Shown piece by piece: positions 11,172 through 23,853 of a stretch of DNA of 64,000 nt; position 1 is the stretch's first letter; every line of letters starts with the position of its first letter. Below the pieces are notes generated by a model that saw only the letters and a list, made by a program, of their open reading frames with translations, ran no database searches and was not told where the DNA came from. A program made the position numbers and the translations under genes. Source of the stretch: Pyrenula massariospora (taxonomy: Eukaryota > Ascomycota > Eurotiomycetes > Pyrenulales > Pyrenulaceae); the NCBI GenBank assembly GCA_021030905.1, contig JAGFMI010000006.1, forward strand, positions 1,550,001 to 1,614,000, read 5' to 3'.

Positions 11172-14100
11172 AGTATTGAGCTTGAACTGATTTCCGGCAA
11201 AGACCAAGGTGTACTCGATAAGATCCTGAAGACGTGATTTTGCAAGCATAAAGCAGTGGCTAATATGCCTCTTCAGAGATCATCAGAAATCCATAGAGCT
11301 CTGCAATTCACGACGAGAATGCTGCAAGGTCTGGGGAATATTCTGCAATGAAGTCTGGCCTTGATCGGATCGAGTATTGCTGGAATGATGTTGTGTCGAG
11401 ATCTTTTGGTGCAGGCTTGGATTGATCGTTGATATTGTAGATGGAGACTCAGCTTGTTAGATGCAAACTCATTGTTTGTGACCCCCATGTTCATGCCTTC
11501 TGGTCATTTCTCGTGTGTACTGTATGGGGTTCAAAGTGCACCGTGGTCGCACGAGGGTTCTGCAATAAGTGTCTTGTCAAATGAAGACGATTTGTTGGTC
11601 CGATCTCACTTGGAATCTAATTTTTAAACTTCTTCTCTTTGTTGATATCATCTTGTCAGTTCTTTCGATGCTGAACGCGACCTCGAAGTGCCTCGATTAC
11701 GGTGGAGCCCTAACCGTAGTGTGACTTGTCAAAGACTGCTCGAAAAATGATTCGACCGAGATAAATGATGGTGTTATCATTCTTTTGTCATCGAGGATCG
11801 GTATGAGATGAAGTTCTTTGTTTCGACGCGAGGTGGAGTTGTGCTAGAGTGGGTTGGTTGTGGTAGAGAGAGTTGGAGGTAGGGGGGCACGGACGGGAAA
11901 GACACACCGCCTTTCATTGGTCATCTGAGCTAGTACGATGAATGTACTATGGATGGACTCCAAGTCGTCATGCATGGGATATTGAGCTCGAGGAAAAGGA
12001 TAAAGGGGTATGCGAATGCCTGTACCGGACGAAGTCAAAGGCTGGGGCTTTGTTGTGCTTTTAAAGGAATGTCTTTGTGGGGGAACTTGTGTTAACTTGT
12101 CTTCACAAGGTATGGTCAGGAGACATGCAGAAACCTGATCACTGTCGGCATTCACCATCCAGAAGATGGGTAGGGATTCTGGCTTGGCTTCTTGGAAGGA
12201 AGAATCATGTTATGTGTACGAGTGACTTGATATCTCCCTTGGTCTTGGTAGATGGGGCTTCGTGGATGCAGGGAAGGGGTTGTTACAAGATTGAAAATGA
12301 GGGACGATTTCAAATCCGCGGTCAGGGGGATTATACTCGGTCTGCAGCCTGCGGATTACGGCCTTTATTCTCGCTCCGCTGAACGCACAGTCAATAGCCA
12401 CAAGCCACCTGATGTACGATCATTACCCTCATTTATTATTCCACAAAGGGAAAGAATCACTAATTTTCGAGCTGGGCTGGCCTAGCAGCAACCATCATTG
12501 AGCCCCTATCGCGAATAAGGTCCAATCTATCCACAGTCTAGGTACCTATATCCATCTCAACCCTTCAAGCTGCGGCAAGCTTCATCTTCGACCCCGGCGG
12601 TCTCTGTTAGCTTGCCCTCCCAACGAAGTAGATCGCAGCTTTCACGAGGAACGTACTGACTTCGGGGCAGATGGATGGACAGCTTTCTCTCCCTCTCAAT
12701 CATACCTGAACGCCTGTCTAGCGACCTCCACTGCAAGATCTCAATCCAGACCAAAGTCCTGCCATTGTCGACGGAAAAGCAAGCTCCTAACCTCCACCTC
12801 GTATACGAACAACAAACTGTCGGTTTTAGCGATCTAGTCAAGACTCAGACCTATTGCAAGAACCTCGAGCACTAAGAATCGGGAGAATTACAACCGAAAA
12901 TGTCACAAGCAGCAGGTAATCGATGTCTTTAAGGCTAGATATTACGCAAATTTCGTAACAGCAACGCATTCAGTGGATTTCAAACCGACCGAAAGACGTG
13001 CCTCGCCACGCAACTGGCAGGCTCTCCAGTTTCTAACCCTTGCTTTACCGCAAGAGAGAGAGAAAGCCTTGGAGCTGCTTGGGAAGCTTAAAAAGGACAA
13101 ATTCCACTGGCACAGGATGAAACAATCCCTCAGCAGGACACAGACGAGCTTCAGCTTAGCGAAAATGCCTCTTCAGCGATAATGCAGAACAGCTCAGGCG
13201 AGTGGAAGAGCATTGAATAGGGGTGAGCGGGACGCAGCATTATTTTCCCTTCCCATAATTGAACGATCTTTTCGAAGACAAATACGATAGGCCACTAGGG
13301 CTACGTGCAGGTACAGCAATACAATAATAAAACTTTCCATCCAGCTTTCTCTTCAGCGTAAGACCTTGCCTGCTCTCTGAAATAGCGGCCATCAGCATTA
13401 ACACCAGGGCTAGACTAACGGTCGACAGAATTGCGGGAATCCCTCCTGCAGTGCACAGCTCGAGACATACATGCTCAGAGAGCGGCCACCAGATGCCCCT
13501 CTCTATGTTATGACAAAGAATATCGTATAGACAAAGAATTTGGGTATGTCTCTGGGAGTCAAAGAATTGCCTTCCAAACCCATCCGCGAAGTGGACACTA
13601 CAGTGCTACAACTCTCGAGGCGCTCTTCCCTCAACGCCAGAAGCATGTATGATGTTTTACGGAATCATGAAAATATCAGGGCGAGATCAAAGCGTCACAA
13701 AGTCATGCGATTCCCTCCCATCACACATATGTGTATACACCTCGACAGAAAAAGCGTCAGCATCAAGACTACCTAGGAACCGAGGACATTGGGCTTGAAG
13801 CGCTATTGTCTCCATCAAACTGTACATTATCATCGAGCCGCTATATGAGTCTGGTCGAGATTGGAAGCTGGGAAATATGAAACGATGAGATTTCTCGCAA
13901 TGTTCGTGACTGAGAGGCCAGAGAAGCTCTGACGGCCCGGTACAGGTTATGAAATAATCCAAACTTCGACTATGCCAGGGTTCTCTACATGGAATACATG
14001 CTTAAAGACGCCAGCTAATATCCAAAATGGATCTTTGAATGTTATTGTGTAAATGTCTAAAACCTCTAGCCATGGTCTTTCCTCCTCCCTGAGCACCGAC

Positions 14101-16717
14101 CCCTTTCCCCCTTGCACTGCCGCCGAACGCTCAACCCCCAAAGACTCCCTCTCCCGTGACCTAATCCTATCAATCTCACAGTCTCGACCCCTTTACAGTT
14201 TCCTTCGCTGTGCAAAAGCCCTCATTCCCAGGCTCTTCTAAACACATAGCCTACAATCTCCCTGAGACCCTCCCAAGTCGAAACAACATACCTCGCCAGT
14301 CGATCATTAAATTAAACCCAAGCCTTTCAGCCCTTGCCCTCTCCTCCTCTCATACATGCGAAGTGAACAAAGGGGAAGAGTGAAGGGCTCCATATCAAAA
14401 ATCGAGAAATCAGGGGCTGTAAAATTCATGTCATGGTATGTCATATTGTATCACGATTCGCGACTAGCAACCTACCTATCCATCCAGAAACCAACCCATC
14501 TCGCAAATCTGCTCTGTTCTGTCACACTCCGATCCACCACATCATCCCACCTCATACCTCTCTAGTAAGCCCGATCCCGCCGTGAAAAGTAAAGGCCTAC
14601 TTTACTTGTCCATTCACTCCACTCCCTTCCTGCCTCCCTCCTTCACCACCTCAGCTAACCTACTAAATGGCCAGACCTAAACCCCTCCCCCTATTTATCA
14701 CACAGGCAGGACCGTAGTACACGTCACGTCTATTCACGACCACAGCGCCCCATGAGCGTGGATAGCAGTGAAGAAGGGTGAAATGAAAGATCGTGTAGCA
14801 TGGTGAAAGGCTGTTGATGTCGATGGGATGACTGCACGTCGGGTGTAGGCCCGAACAGCACGGTCTGATTGCGGGTGTTGACGTATTTGGAATTGGGAAG
14901 GAATGGTGATTTTGGATTGGACTGGGTTTGTGAATGAGGAGGAGGAGGTGGGGCATTGGGATGTGGGGTTCTTGCTGGTGGATGAGGTTGGTGGAGAGGG
15001 TGGTAAGGGCGTAAAGGAGGAACATAACTTGGAAGGGTCGGGGTATTGAGGGTTAAGGGATGAGAGGGTAGGCAAGGGGGAATCCTGAGTCACTGAACTT
15101 GGAAGATTGCTGTATAGGAAGACAGCCGTGCTCTCTAATGTATAAGAAGTAAATCTTCAACCCCTTGAACTAAATGTTGCTTTTGACCCGGAAGAAAATG
15201 GTTCGCCTTGTACTTTTATCATAGTCCGGTCAACCAGGACGCCTACCTGTTTTCGGTTCTTCCCGTCACAGTCATTCCACGAATCTCCTCGATCATAGGG
15301 GAAGCGCTGCAAACTCATGGGAAATGTCGACAAGCTTGTTTTGTGTACCTGGCTCTAGTATGGATAATCAGTACGTAAAGAAAAATACAACATTGAAAGG
15401 GATCTTACAGAGGCTGAGTGGCCGGCATTAGGGATGATGGAGAACTTGCTCTTGGGCAATGCCTTGTGCAGCCTCTATGCCGCAATCAGCGGACAGAGCA
15501 AGTCATACCGCTCATTGACGATGCCGCACGGAATCTTCTTGATCTTCTCCGGCTAGGGGCTTACACGCTAAGTTGTTTGCGGGTGGCTCATGGCTGCCTC
15601 TAGGCTCTAGGCTAGATAGAAGGTTGCCCTCAAGGAAAAAAGTAAGTCAGATCTGCAGGTGTTACCGATCGATAAAGTGGACATGATGAAGCCCCCTGCT
15701 GAGACCATAAATGACTCCGTTCCAGTGCGAGATCAGGTTAGCAATTCATGTGAGCATAGTGATTAAATAAAGGGGAAGGTCAAGCAGACCGAGCGTGCTA
15801 CAAAACACACTTTGGCCTTTCAAAATGGCAGCTTTTATCAGTGAGACATAACGTTATATGGTATGCTCCCGGTTTTGTTCTGCCAGTGAGTCTGGTAGGA
15901 ACTTTAAGGCCGCCCATAAAGCATTAAGGTCTTCAACAGCTGAGATCCACTTTAGTCCCATGCCAAGGAGGCGGCCAATCCCCTTATTGGAAAATATATC
16001 CATCCCTGACTGATCTGGGATATTCGAGACATAGCTCGAAGATGTCAGCATCTAGAGGGAGCATAGTGCTAAATGCATGGGTCTTGAACAGCAAAGTTCA
16101 AACAATGATGCGCTGCCGAAATTTCTCGGGAGGTGGGGAGGGGTTTCGGAGGCGAAGACTCCGGATATCTTTCGGTCGATAAGTTGAAGAGACGGTCTCT
16201 TTTTTCTCCTTCATTGACCGAAGATATGGTTTTTCAAGAGATGCCGAGTGTGGGACAGAGAATTAAATGCCAAGTCGCTGCGCAGTTATGAGAGACGAGT
16301 TGTGGGTTTCGCAAACACTCCCTTAGAATAGCTAAAGAGGAAAGACGCGGGTGGCTTAAAAATGAGCAAGCGGTCCATGGTCTACTCTTTCGACGTGTTG
16401 GGATAATTTTATTAGCGAGGAATTCTTCAAGTAATTCGACTCACAAACTCAGTAAGCTTGCATTTAATTATTGCTTAGTTTAGATCAGGAGCAGCTCAGG
16501 TCCCTAGATGGGTGGAGGAGGGCGGTCGATGAATAGGGACAACGCGACACTTTGTGCTGAGCGCGAGGTGCGACGATAAATGTAAGCAAAAAGTTGAGTT
16601 CTAGAATCAATTTCCTAATATCTTTTGGTCGCTGTGGGCTATGTCGCTCTGATCTCTGCAAGTCCGATTTAATCGCCATAGTCTAGAATGGCAGCCTACC
16701 ACACCTGAAAGAATTTC
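11172..16717. other. Long gene-poor stretch
   Basis: No frame here carries a recognisable domain. Frames up to about 120 codons lie in simple-composition DNA: the pyrimidine-rich stretch at 14050-14660 and the purine-rich plus strand at 14750-15100, whose complement encodes Ser/Pro-rich shadow frames. I see no transposase, reverse transcriptase or RNA gene. Confidence 0.45.
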
Positions 16718-18092
16718 CTACTCTGCACTCAGAATCTTCTCCAGCTCCACCGCTACCGCATCCCCAACCTCCTTTGTCCCAGCTGTTCCCCCAATATCCT
16801 TAGTCTTCACGCCCGCCTCGATCACATTCTTGACAGCCTCCTCCACCGCCTTCGCCTCTCTTGGCCGACTGAAAGAGTACAGCAACATCATCCCAATGCT
16901 CAATATACTCGCGACAGGATTTACCACCCCTTTCCCAGCAATATCCGGCGCGCTCCCATGAATCGGTTCGTAGATCCCATTACACCGCCCATTCCCATCA
17001 GGTATACCCGACAAACTAGCCGAAGGCAGCAGACCGAGGCTGCCCGGGATCACGCTCGCCTCGTCACTGATAATATCCCCGAATAGATTGCTCGTGACCA
17101 CAATCCCATTCAGAGCGCGGGGATCGCGCACCATGAGCATCGCCGCGCTATCAATCAGGTGGTGTCCGAGCTGCAGCTGCGGGAACTCCTTGGCCATGGT
17201 CTCCGAGACGACGCGTCTCCAGAGCCGCGAGGTGGCGAGCACGTTGGCCTTGTCCAGGCTCCACACTTTCAGCGGCGGGTCGTGCGCGAGCGCAAGGTAC
17301 GCAGACAGTCTCGTCACGCGCTCGATTTCCTTGCGGCTGTAGGGCTCGGTGTCGAGCGCGCTTTCGTTTTCGCCGTCGGAGGGGTCTGCTTCGCGGCGGT
17401 CGCCGAAGTAGATACCGCCTGTTAGTTCGCGGACGATGGTGAAGTCCGTGCCCTGACAGATTTCTTCTTTCAAGGGGGAGATTTTGGTGAGGGAGGGGGA
17501 TGCGAAGGAGCACGGGCGGAGGTTGCCGAATGTGGAGAGGGACTTGCGGAGCTGGAGGATGCCCTGCTCAGGGCGGACAGTGGTGTTTGTGCCCCATTTG
17601 GGTCCGCCGACTGCGCCAAGGAATATGGCGTCAGCGCCACTGGCGGCGGAAAGGGCAGCTTCGGTAAGGGGGGTGGAGTGGGTGTCAATTGAGGACTGGG
17701 ATTTCGGTTAGAACCATGGAGAAATCATATGGGAGATCTTGAAGGGCGAAGGTTCTTAGGAAGACGTACGCCTCCAATGAGATGTTCATGTAGCTTAAAT
17801 GTTAGATCTTTGCAACATTTTTCCACAACTTTGAGAATCTATGCGTGGTCAATTTCATTAGTAATTTGGCTCGGAACTGTTCAACCAAATCATAAGAGGA
17901 CGAGGATATATCATTCTGCCGCAGCTCGATGACGAAGAACTTAGGAATTGTGATCCACGCACCTTGACAGCTTCTGCCGTGACCTATTTAACAAATCAGC
18001 ACTTGTTCTTCTGCAAGGCTCCCTAAGCGGGAAAGACGCACCTCCGGCCCGCAATAATCGCCAGGAAAAACGACAATATTGTAAGTTGACAT
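16718..18092 (-). CDS. LEU2: 3-isopropylmalate dehydrogenase
   Basis: Oxidises 3-isopropylmalate and decarboxylates it with NAD+ to give 2-oxoisocaproate, the third step of leucine synthesis. Hand-spliced exons on the minus strand are 18042-18092, 17963-17983, 17770-17838 and 16718-17695. All introns have GT/AG ends, and the product is 372 residues, close to the usual fungal length. The first exon reads [17 protein letters not shown] (usual family start: YNIVVxGGDxCGPE). The next two give VTAEAVK and the segment ending LIGG. The last exon carries [37 protein letters not shown] and [10 protein letters not shown], which include the Arg, Tyr and Asp residues of the active site. Exon 2 is only 21 bp. 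A CCG-N4-CGG site lies about 100 bp upstream of the ATG. Identification is secure. Confidence 0.96.
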
Positions 18093-18541
18093 TTTCGTTT
18101 CGATTCTTTTTTATCAACGAGCCAGCTCGTAATTTAAAATGGTTTCTGGCTTTCAAATACTCAAATCTTTCTACAAGCGCAGGATTGGCCGAAGTCGGAG
18201 GGGCGGCGGAAACCATGCCGCCGAGACTAGGCCGAGGTTCCGCCAATCACGTGAATGAACGTAAACGGCATGCTCGCTGGATGAGGAAGTGTGAACATCG
18301 GTGATCATGGTTGAAAAGTGAGAAATGGGATTTCAGGCGGAGAATTAACTCTGGATCTTATCGAATAAATTGTATTTATCGTACTATACTTGACAAGGGC
18401 TATCTCAAACGTCATGGCTTTCCGCGAACGCAATTGAGGGTATCATTGATTGAATTCACGAAATGTATCTCCCTCCTCTTATACAGATCTGAAATCTGCC
18501 ACTCGTAGGCTTCCATAGCGACTGAAGTTGCGGGTACCTTT
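18093..18541 (-). promoter_or_regulatory. LEU2 upstream region
   Basis: This gap lies upstream of LEU2 and downstream of the transporter stop, so it should hold the LEU2 promoter and the transporter 3' region. Besides the Leu3-type site it has an inverted CCAAT (ATTGG at 18184-18188), a CCAAT at 18243-18247 abutting a CACGTG E-box at 18248-18253, all within about 160 bp of the LEU2 ATG. No coding frame of interest. Confidence 0.5.
18189..18198. promoter_or_regulatory. Candidate Leu3/LeuB binding site
   Basis: CCGAAGTCGG fits CCG-N4-CGG, the arrangement bound by the leucine-pathway Zn2Cys6 regulator Leu3 (LeuB in Aspergillus). It sits 97-106 bp upstream of the LEU2 start codon. The inner bases do not match the yeast CCGGNNCCGG form, so the call is moderate. 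Confidence 0.5.
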
Positions 18542-20474
18542 CTAAGCTTGATAAATACTTTGCCTTCTTGGCACTTGTCCGGTCGCCACCTTCCTCCACC
18601 TCCCGCCCTTGATGTCTCTCCACGTCTCCGCCACGTTTGCCAAATTCTCTTGCACGATATCTCGAGTTGGCCGGCTAAAGACAATATCGATCTCCTCAAG
18701 GGTCTTGTCTTTGGTCTCTGGCATGAAGATGATCTGGTAGATCTCGCCGACAACCGCAATCCCACCGTAGAAACCGAGCGTTAGACCAATTCGAGTCATC
18801 GCCTCCTCCATGGCGGAGAAGTTGTACGTTACGATGAATGAGCAGAGGAACAGTAAAGCGTCCGAGGTTGTCATACCATACGAACGGAGGTATGTCGGGT
18901 AGACTTCAGCCGGAACCACCCAGGTAAGGCAGGCATAACTACCGAAGAAGCCCATGTATAGGATCAATCCAAGGAAGTAGAGAGCTTCAGCACCTGTAAG
19001 GTTGGTTTTGAGGTTGATTTCATAGCTGCACCCGATAAGTAGTAGGCCGATGAAGAAGCCGGGAAGCATGGTAATGGCCCAGAAGCGGCGACCGCAGGTT
19101 TCCATGAGGAAAATTGCAGGAATGGTCCCAAGTAAGAGTGCACCACCGCCAACTAGAGACATATAATTTGCTGTGGCAGCATCGAAACCGATCTGGTTGA
19201 TCAAAACAGACATGTAGTACATGCTAGAAAGATGTTAGACAACTCGGCCAACAAGACTTCGGGGAGCAGGTAGGATATACATAGCATTCACACCCGTCAT
19301 TTGGCCTAGAATGATCATAATATTGGCATAGATAAGGGCTCGACGACATCTAGGGACAGTAAAGAAGTCGACCCATGGGAATCTCTTGTTGCTCGCGCCT
19401 GTTGCGACCTCCCGTTCTTCTTCGTTCACTGAGACTTTCATGACGAAAAATTCTTCTTTGGATTCGATGCTGTCAACGCCACGGATGCGCTTCCAGACTT
19501 TATAAGCTTCGAGAGTCTTGTTCTTGTGCATTAAGAAGCGTGGAGACTCGGGAAGGAACAACATGCTAGAAACTAATCAGTTTCGCCTTCCCAACATTCT
19601 GATGAGCTCATCGAAGCAGCTTTGCTTACCCAATGAACATGATGGTAGAGAAGACGAGTGATGAGCCAAGAATGTACCGCCAATTGCCTCTCACATGAAG
19701 GAAAATCGCCGAGACAGCGTATCCAAGGACTTCTCCTAGAGCAATATTGAACTGATACAACGAAACCAGGTTGCCTCGGATCTTTCTTTCAACTGTTTCT
19801 GCCACGTAGACTGGCACGGTTCCGCCCTCCAAGCCTACACCAATACCAAGGATGACTCTTGAGGCAACAATCATGCCAAAGTTTATTGACCCAGCTTCCA
19901 AGGCAGCGCCGACCGTGTAGAGGACGGTGGATACGATGATCGCCATTCTCCGGCCAAGAATCTCGTTTGCCGGAGCGAGAAGTAAAGCTCCTCCAACAGC
20001 GCCGAGTGGCATTCCCGAATTAACAAGCGAGTTTTGACGGGTGGTCAATCCAAGGTCTTTGGGAAGGTATAGGTTGGCCCCGCTGATGAGAGACTGGTCT
20101 AATCCAGACAGCAGCCCACCCATAGATGCAAATGCGACAAGAAGCCATGTAAAATGCTTAGGTTGCTTAAAGGAGACGTCGAAAACGCTCGGCTTGTAGT
20201 TCTGTTCCTTGAGCTCGTCTTCCAGCTGGATCATTAAGGCGTCTATCTCCCAACCCCCTTCACGGGCGATGGCAAGAGCTTCGACCTCGCCCCGGACATC
20301 TGGCACGCTTTTTTGTCTAATTCTCTCCCGAATCTCAGGGACTGTGAGTCTGCGCGGGGCCTTCTCATCGTATTCTGCTTCGTCGGATTGTTTATGGTCA
20401 GCCAAGACAGTCTTCATAAGCTCGGGATCGAGTTGGGAAGCCCGACGCTCCCACATTGTAGTTTCGGGAGCCAT
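18542..20474 (-). CDS. MFS sugar transporter, myo-inositol transporter-like (SP family)
   Basis: A plasma-membrane sugar or polyol/H+ symporter by family. Exons 19630-20474, 19281-19565 and 18542-19223 join in phase (GG/C and AT/C codons) to give 603 residues. A long cytoplasmic N-terminus of about 110 residues precedes the first membrane helix. Sugar-porter signatures are present in order: LGRRMAI in the loop 2-3 position, LGIGVGLEGGTVPVYVAE in place of the usual GxGxGxxxxxxPxYxxE, PESPRFLMHK mid-protein, MTGVNAIMYY at helix 7 and PETKDKTLEEID at the C-terminal end. The extended N-terminus and the KVWKRIRG segment after PESPR recall fungal inositol transporter-like proteins, but the substrate cannot be read from sequence. 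The ATG at 20474 is the first in frame; a separate short upstream ORF precedes it. Confidence 0.9.
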
Positions 20475-21509
20475 TGGGAAATAATTTCGTTAAGTAGGTC
20501 AATCTCAAACAAGCATTGACTTGGGTGGTACATTTGATAGAGCCAAGCAGTCTATTAAATAGATAGAAGCGGAGTCATACCGACACGTTGCTCGGCAGAG
20601 CTATTGGAGCTCTGGACCTGTTCCTTCTCGTTTGCATTTCCCTGATAGGACGCCATCGCAAGTCACGTCGTCACGATGGTCTTGAGGCTAGAATCAGAGT
20701 GTCTTGAATGCGGGGTGGAGGGGTGCGCCAATATGCGGAGAGTCTGGACGAATGGTGCTACATTGGCAAGCTTATTTATGGCGAGCAATGTTGAGCGACG
20801 TGGAGCTGATAGGCAATTGGATCCTTGCTGGGCACTCGTAGGAGATCCTGGAGCCTTCCACAAAGTAGCGCATACTGGTATGCATGAAGCCATCCTTGAC
20901 AGCCGGTGATTGACGTTTTGGGGCAGATATGGAAGCCAGCATGGTGGAACAATTTGGCCGACATGACCCCGCGCGAACAGTATTCGTAGCCATCATGTGG
21001 TTTCGAGGGCAGTCCATGTGGATAACAGAAGCTCCTGGCCAATATCTGAGTCGTTGGAAGCGGCTTTTCCCCGTCTGGAGGATCCGACGTCAAAGCCGGG
21101 GTTGAAGCTGTCTCCGCCTTTTTCGTGAGTTCAGCCGTAGAAGCACCGAGGACCACCGCCAGCCTTGGAACCTGAGGGTAAAACGCGGAGCGCCACAACT
21201 AACTTGTCGAGTACAAAGTAAAATAGCTCATAAAAATCGGCCAGTACTCCACAATATTCATTTAGCCGAAAGTCTAGAGAGTGGCTGGACCTAAATATCT
21301 CAAGCCACTGGTCCCTGGCGTGCATCACTACCTACTGAAGATGGAAATGCTTGTTTTTACGCGCTGCCAAGAAATTGCATTCTATCTGAAATTTTGTCGT
21401 TTCAGCTAAGCCAGCCTCTAAAGGGTATACTGTTGGCTTGGGTAGTTGGTCTGTAGCAGACCTGTAAATTTCTCTTGTGAAAATCTTAATAGCCAGCCTG
21501 TCTGGACAT
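20475..21509. other. Transporter promoter and downstream flank of the Herp-like gene
   Basis: About 1 kb between two minus-strand genes. It contains the 33-codon upstream ORF at 20555-20656 and otherwise only short overlapping frames without motifs. I see no further gene. Confidence 0.4.
20555..20656 (-). other. 33-codon upstream ORF or alternative first exon of the transporter
   Basis: An ATG at 20656 opens MASYQGNANEKEQVQ and runs 33 codons to a TAA. A GTATGA donor-like sequence sits after codon 25. The amino-acid composition resembles fungal transporter N-termini, so this could be a coding first exon. However, no acceptor I tried joins it in frame to the main reading frame before the ATG at 20474, so a translated upstream ORF is equally possible. 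Confidence 0.35.
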
Positions 21510-23853
21510 TTAAACACTAGCCACTGCCGACCCAGCCTCATTGCTATTCCGTTGCCGAGGCGTCCCTCCCTCATCGCGCCCTTCCACGGCCGAGCTCTGT
21601 GCGCCCGCATCTCTATCTGATACAGTCTCCGTAGTCTGAGTAGGCTGACCATCCGAGTCGTTTCCGGTCGCGTTCTGTCCAGTTTCCAAGCGGCGCTGTT
21701 CCTCGGCCCTTCTCTCCGCTTCAGCGTCATTTCGAGCCTGGATGTGCCGCTCGCCAACACCTGGAAACAGTGTAGCAACAAACAACGCAACTGCCCTTTC
21801 AGCTCGAGAAAAGCCTTCTCTCCACCAACCAACTTGTCGTTCTTGATGTTCCCTTCGTAATCTCTCCGCTGTCTGTGCTGGAGTAGGTTCTTGTCTTGCA
21901 CGTTGTTCTCGCTGAGGACCGCCATCTTGACCCGCGCTAGCTGGATTCTGTTGGTCTCGCCGTTCACCCTCGCCGCGTCGAGGCGCTAAGGGAACTAGAT
22001 TCTCGATGTGGCGTTGTACTCTCTGGCCGAGATCGCGGAGAAGGGTGGTTTCAGGTAAAAGACAGGCTACCACAGCGATGATCAAGAGTATCCATCTTCT
22101 CCATGTACCGTATTCACTAAAGAATAATGCCAATAGATAGAAACGCATAAATATCCAGGCTCTCCGAAGAAATCCACGAAGTAGATCACCATCTTGGTTC
22201 TCAGCAGGTTGGCGCTCACGCGGCTGAGCCAGCGCAGCCTGGACTGCAGGAGCTGCCTGTGCCTGACGATCTCGGTTGCCATCCCGATTCTCAGCGTGTC
22301 GTATGAGGCGGCTGCCTGTCATGAATGGCCTCATCGCTGCCGCCCTAGGATCTGTGTTGGGCACAGGAGTTGAGGTGGAAAATAAACCATGGTTTGGAGA
22401 GAACAAAAAGCCTTGCGGTCCAGTAGGACTGGATAAAAGCCAAGCGGTTGTAGGAGTGTTGCTGCCATTGGTGCTTCCTTGCCAAGCAGAGCTCGTCAGA
22501 TCCTGCGGGGGGCGTAAAAGATTTACCGAAGGCGGAGGCATGAATGGTATTCTGGGCTCTAGGGGTGGATTTCCAGCGTTCAACGGTGGCCAGAAACTCT
22601 GGCCAGGTGGCCGCGGGGGCATGACAGGTAAGCCTGGAGGAGCTGCGTTTTGACTGAGATTAATATTGCCATCACTGCCTCGGTGAGTGGGAGGTGCACT
22701 GCCAGGCCGGGGAGCTTGTACAACATTGATCGATTGGCCCACCACAGTACGATACCGTTGTCCATTCGGCCCCATCGCTTCATGCACCCTCACTGAGCCC
22801 AATGGTTGCGGTAATTGAGGATTATGGAGGGAGTTGTTGGGCATCAAAGGGTCTGGTATGCCTGATTGAGGTTGGTTGGCAGGCTGTGGCTGTGAATTGC
22901 TTGTATGCGACGGAGATAACCTGGAAGGTTCGTTTGATTGCGGTGTAGGACCTGTTCTTCCCGAGCCCATATGATAGGGAGACGGTGGAGGAACCCATGA
23001 TCTTGCATCTGGACTTTGATGCTGCTGCTGAGTCTGCATATGCGGTCCTTGAGGAATGTTGCCTGGCAAGTGATTGAGGCCAACAGTGCCCCCTTGCAAG
23101 GGCGGATTATTCCCTGAAGTACTTTGCGGCATCGGAGGTCCCTGCTGAAAGTTGAATCCTTGCGGAATTTGTGGCATGAAATTTGGTGCACCCGGCAAAG
23201 GAGGGATGCCAGGACCTGTCGGAGCTGGTGCACCACCTGAAGGTGGCATGAACTGCGGCGGAGGCATGTGATGTGTATGACGCATCGGTTGCGTTTGGTA
23301 GAATTGTTGCATCTGTTGCATCTGATGCATCATCTGAGCTTGCATCGCCTGGATCATTTGGAAATGCAATCCCGTGTTTGGAGGTGATGGATTGATTGTA
23401 TTTTGAGGTTCCGGTTGCTCTTGTGGAGCAGTCGACGGGGCAGATGGCTGATTGCTATTTGGATGATGCGTGGGAGGCGGCATGACAAGATGAATGGTGA
23501 ACACATCTGGAGGGTCGGCGCTTGCGAGCTTGGCTGGTCAGAGACACTTTCTTGGGAATAACAACTGATCGTACCTCTAGCGCAAAGACCTCAGATACAG
23601 TAACCGAGTTAATATTGAGCGGCCGTCCTCTGTATATCAGTCGTTGTCGATCTGGCGAAGGCGAAGAAGCAATCTCTTGAGATATCCGAGCCCTGAGCTG
23701 GGCCATAGTCGTATTGAGAGGAACATCTCCCAATGTAATGCGTCCACCTGGAACCTCTGGGCTGGGTGTTAATACTTGGATTTTGATCGCTCTGCGTTCT
23801 TCCTGAGACGAAGCGCTATTCTTAGGCGATGAGTCTCCATTAGGGACTTCCAT
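21510..23853 (-). CDS. Herp/Usa1-like ER membrane protein with N-terminal ubiquitin-like domain
   Basis: Family members (mammalian HERPUD1/2, yeast Usa1) scaffold the HRD ubiquitin-ligase complex in ER-associated degradation. Exon 1 (23575-23853) and exon 2 (21510-23528) are separated by a 46-bp intron and give about 765 residues. A ubiquitin-like fold spans roughly residues 22-105 (KIQVLTPSPEVPGG, QRLIYRGRPL, then VFTIHLVM after the junction). A long Pro/Gln/Met-rich linker follows. At about 549-585 lie two hydrophobic helices around the family signature RFYLLALFFSEYGTWRRW, followed by ILLIIAVVACLLPE. The tail is charged, with Arg/Glu/Gln-rich cytosolic sequence. It is divergent from psd1, with a shared 343-bp gap. 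The acceptor was chosen by frame; a neighbouring acceptor would break it. Confidence 0.8.

Noticed and set aside
1-16717. RIP-mutated transposons in the gene-poor part
   Set aside because: CG dinucleotides are common and I saw no reverse transcriptase, transposase or long terminal repeats; a dinucleotide RIP index would settle it.
17088-17711. Open frames opposite and alongside the LEU2 exon
   Set aside because: Codon-bias shadows of a conserved gene.
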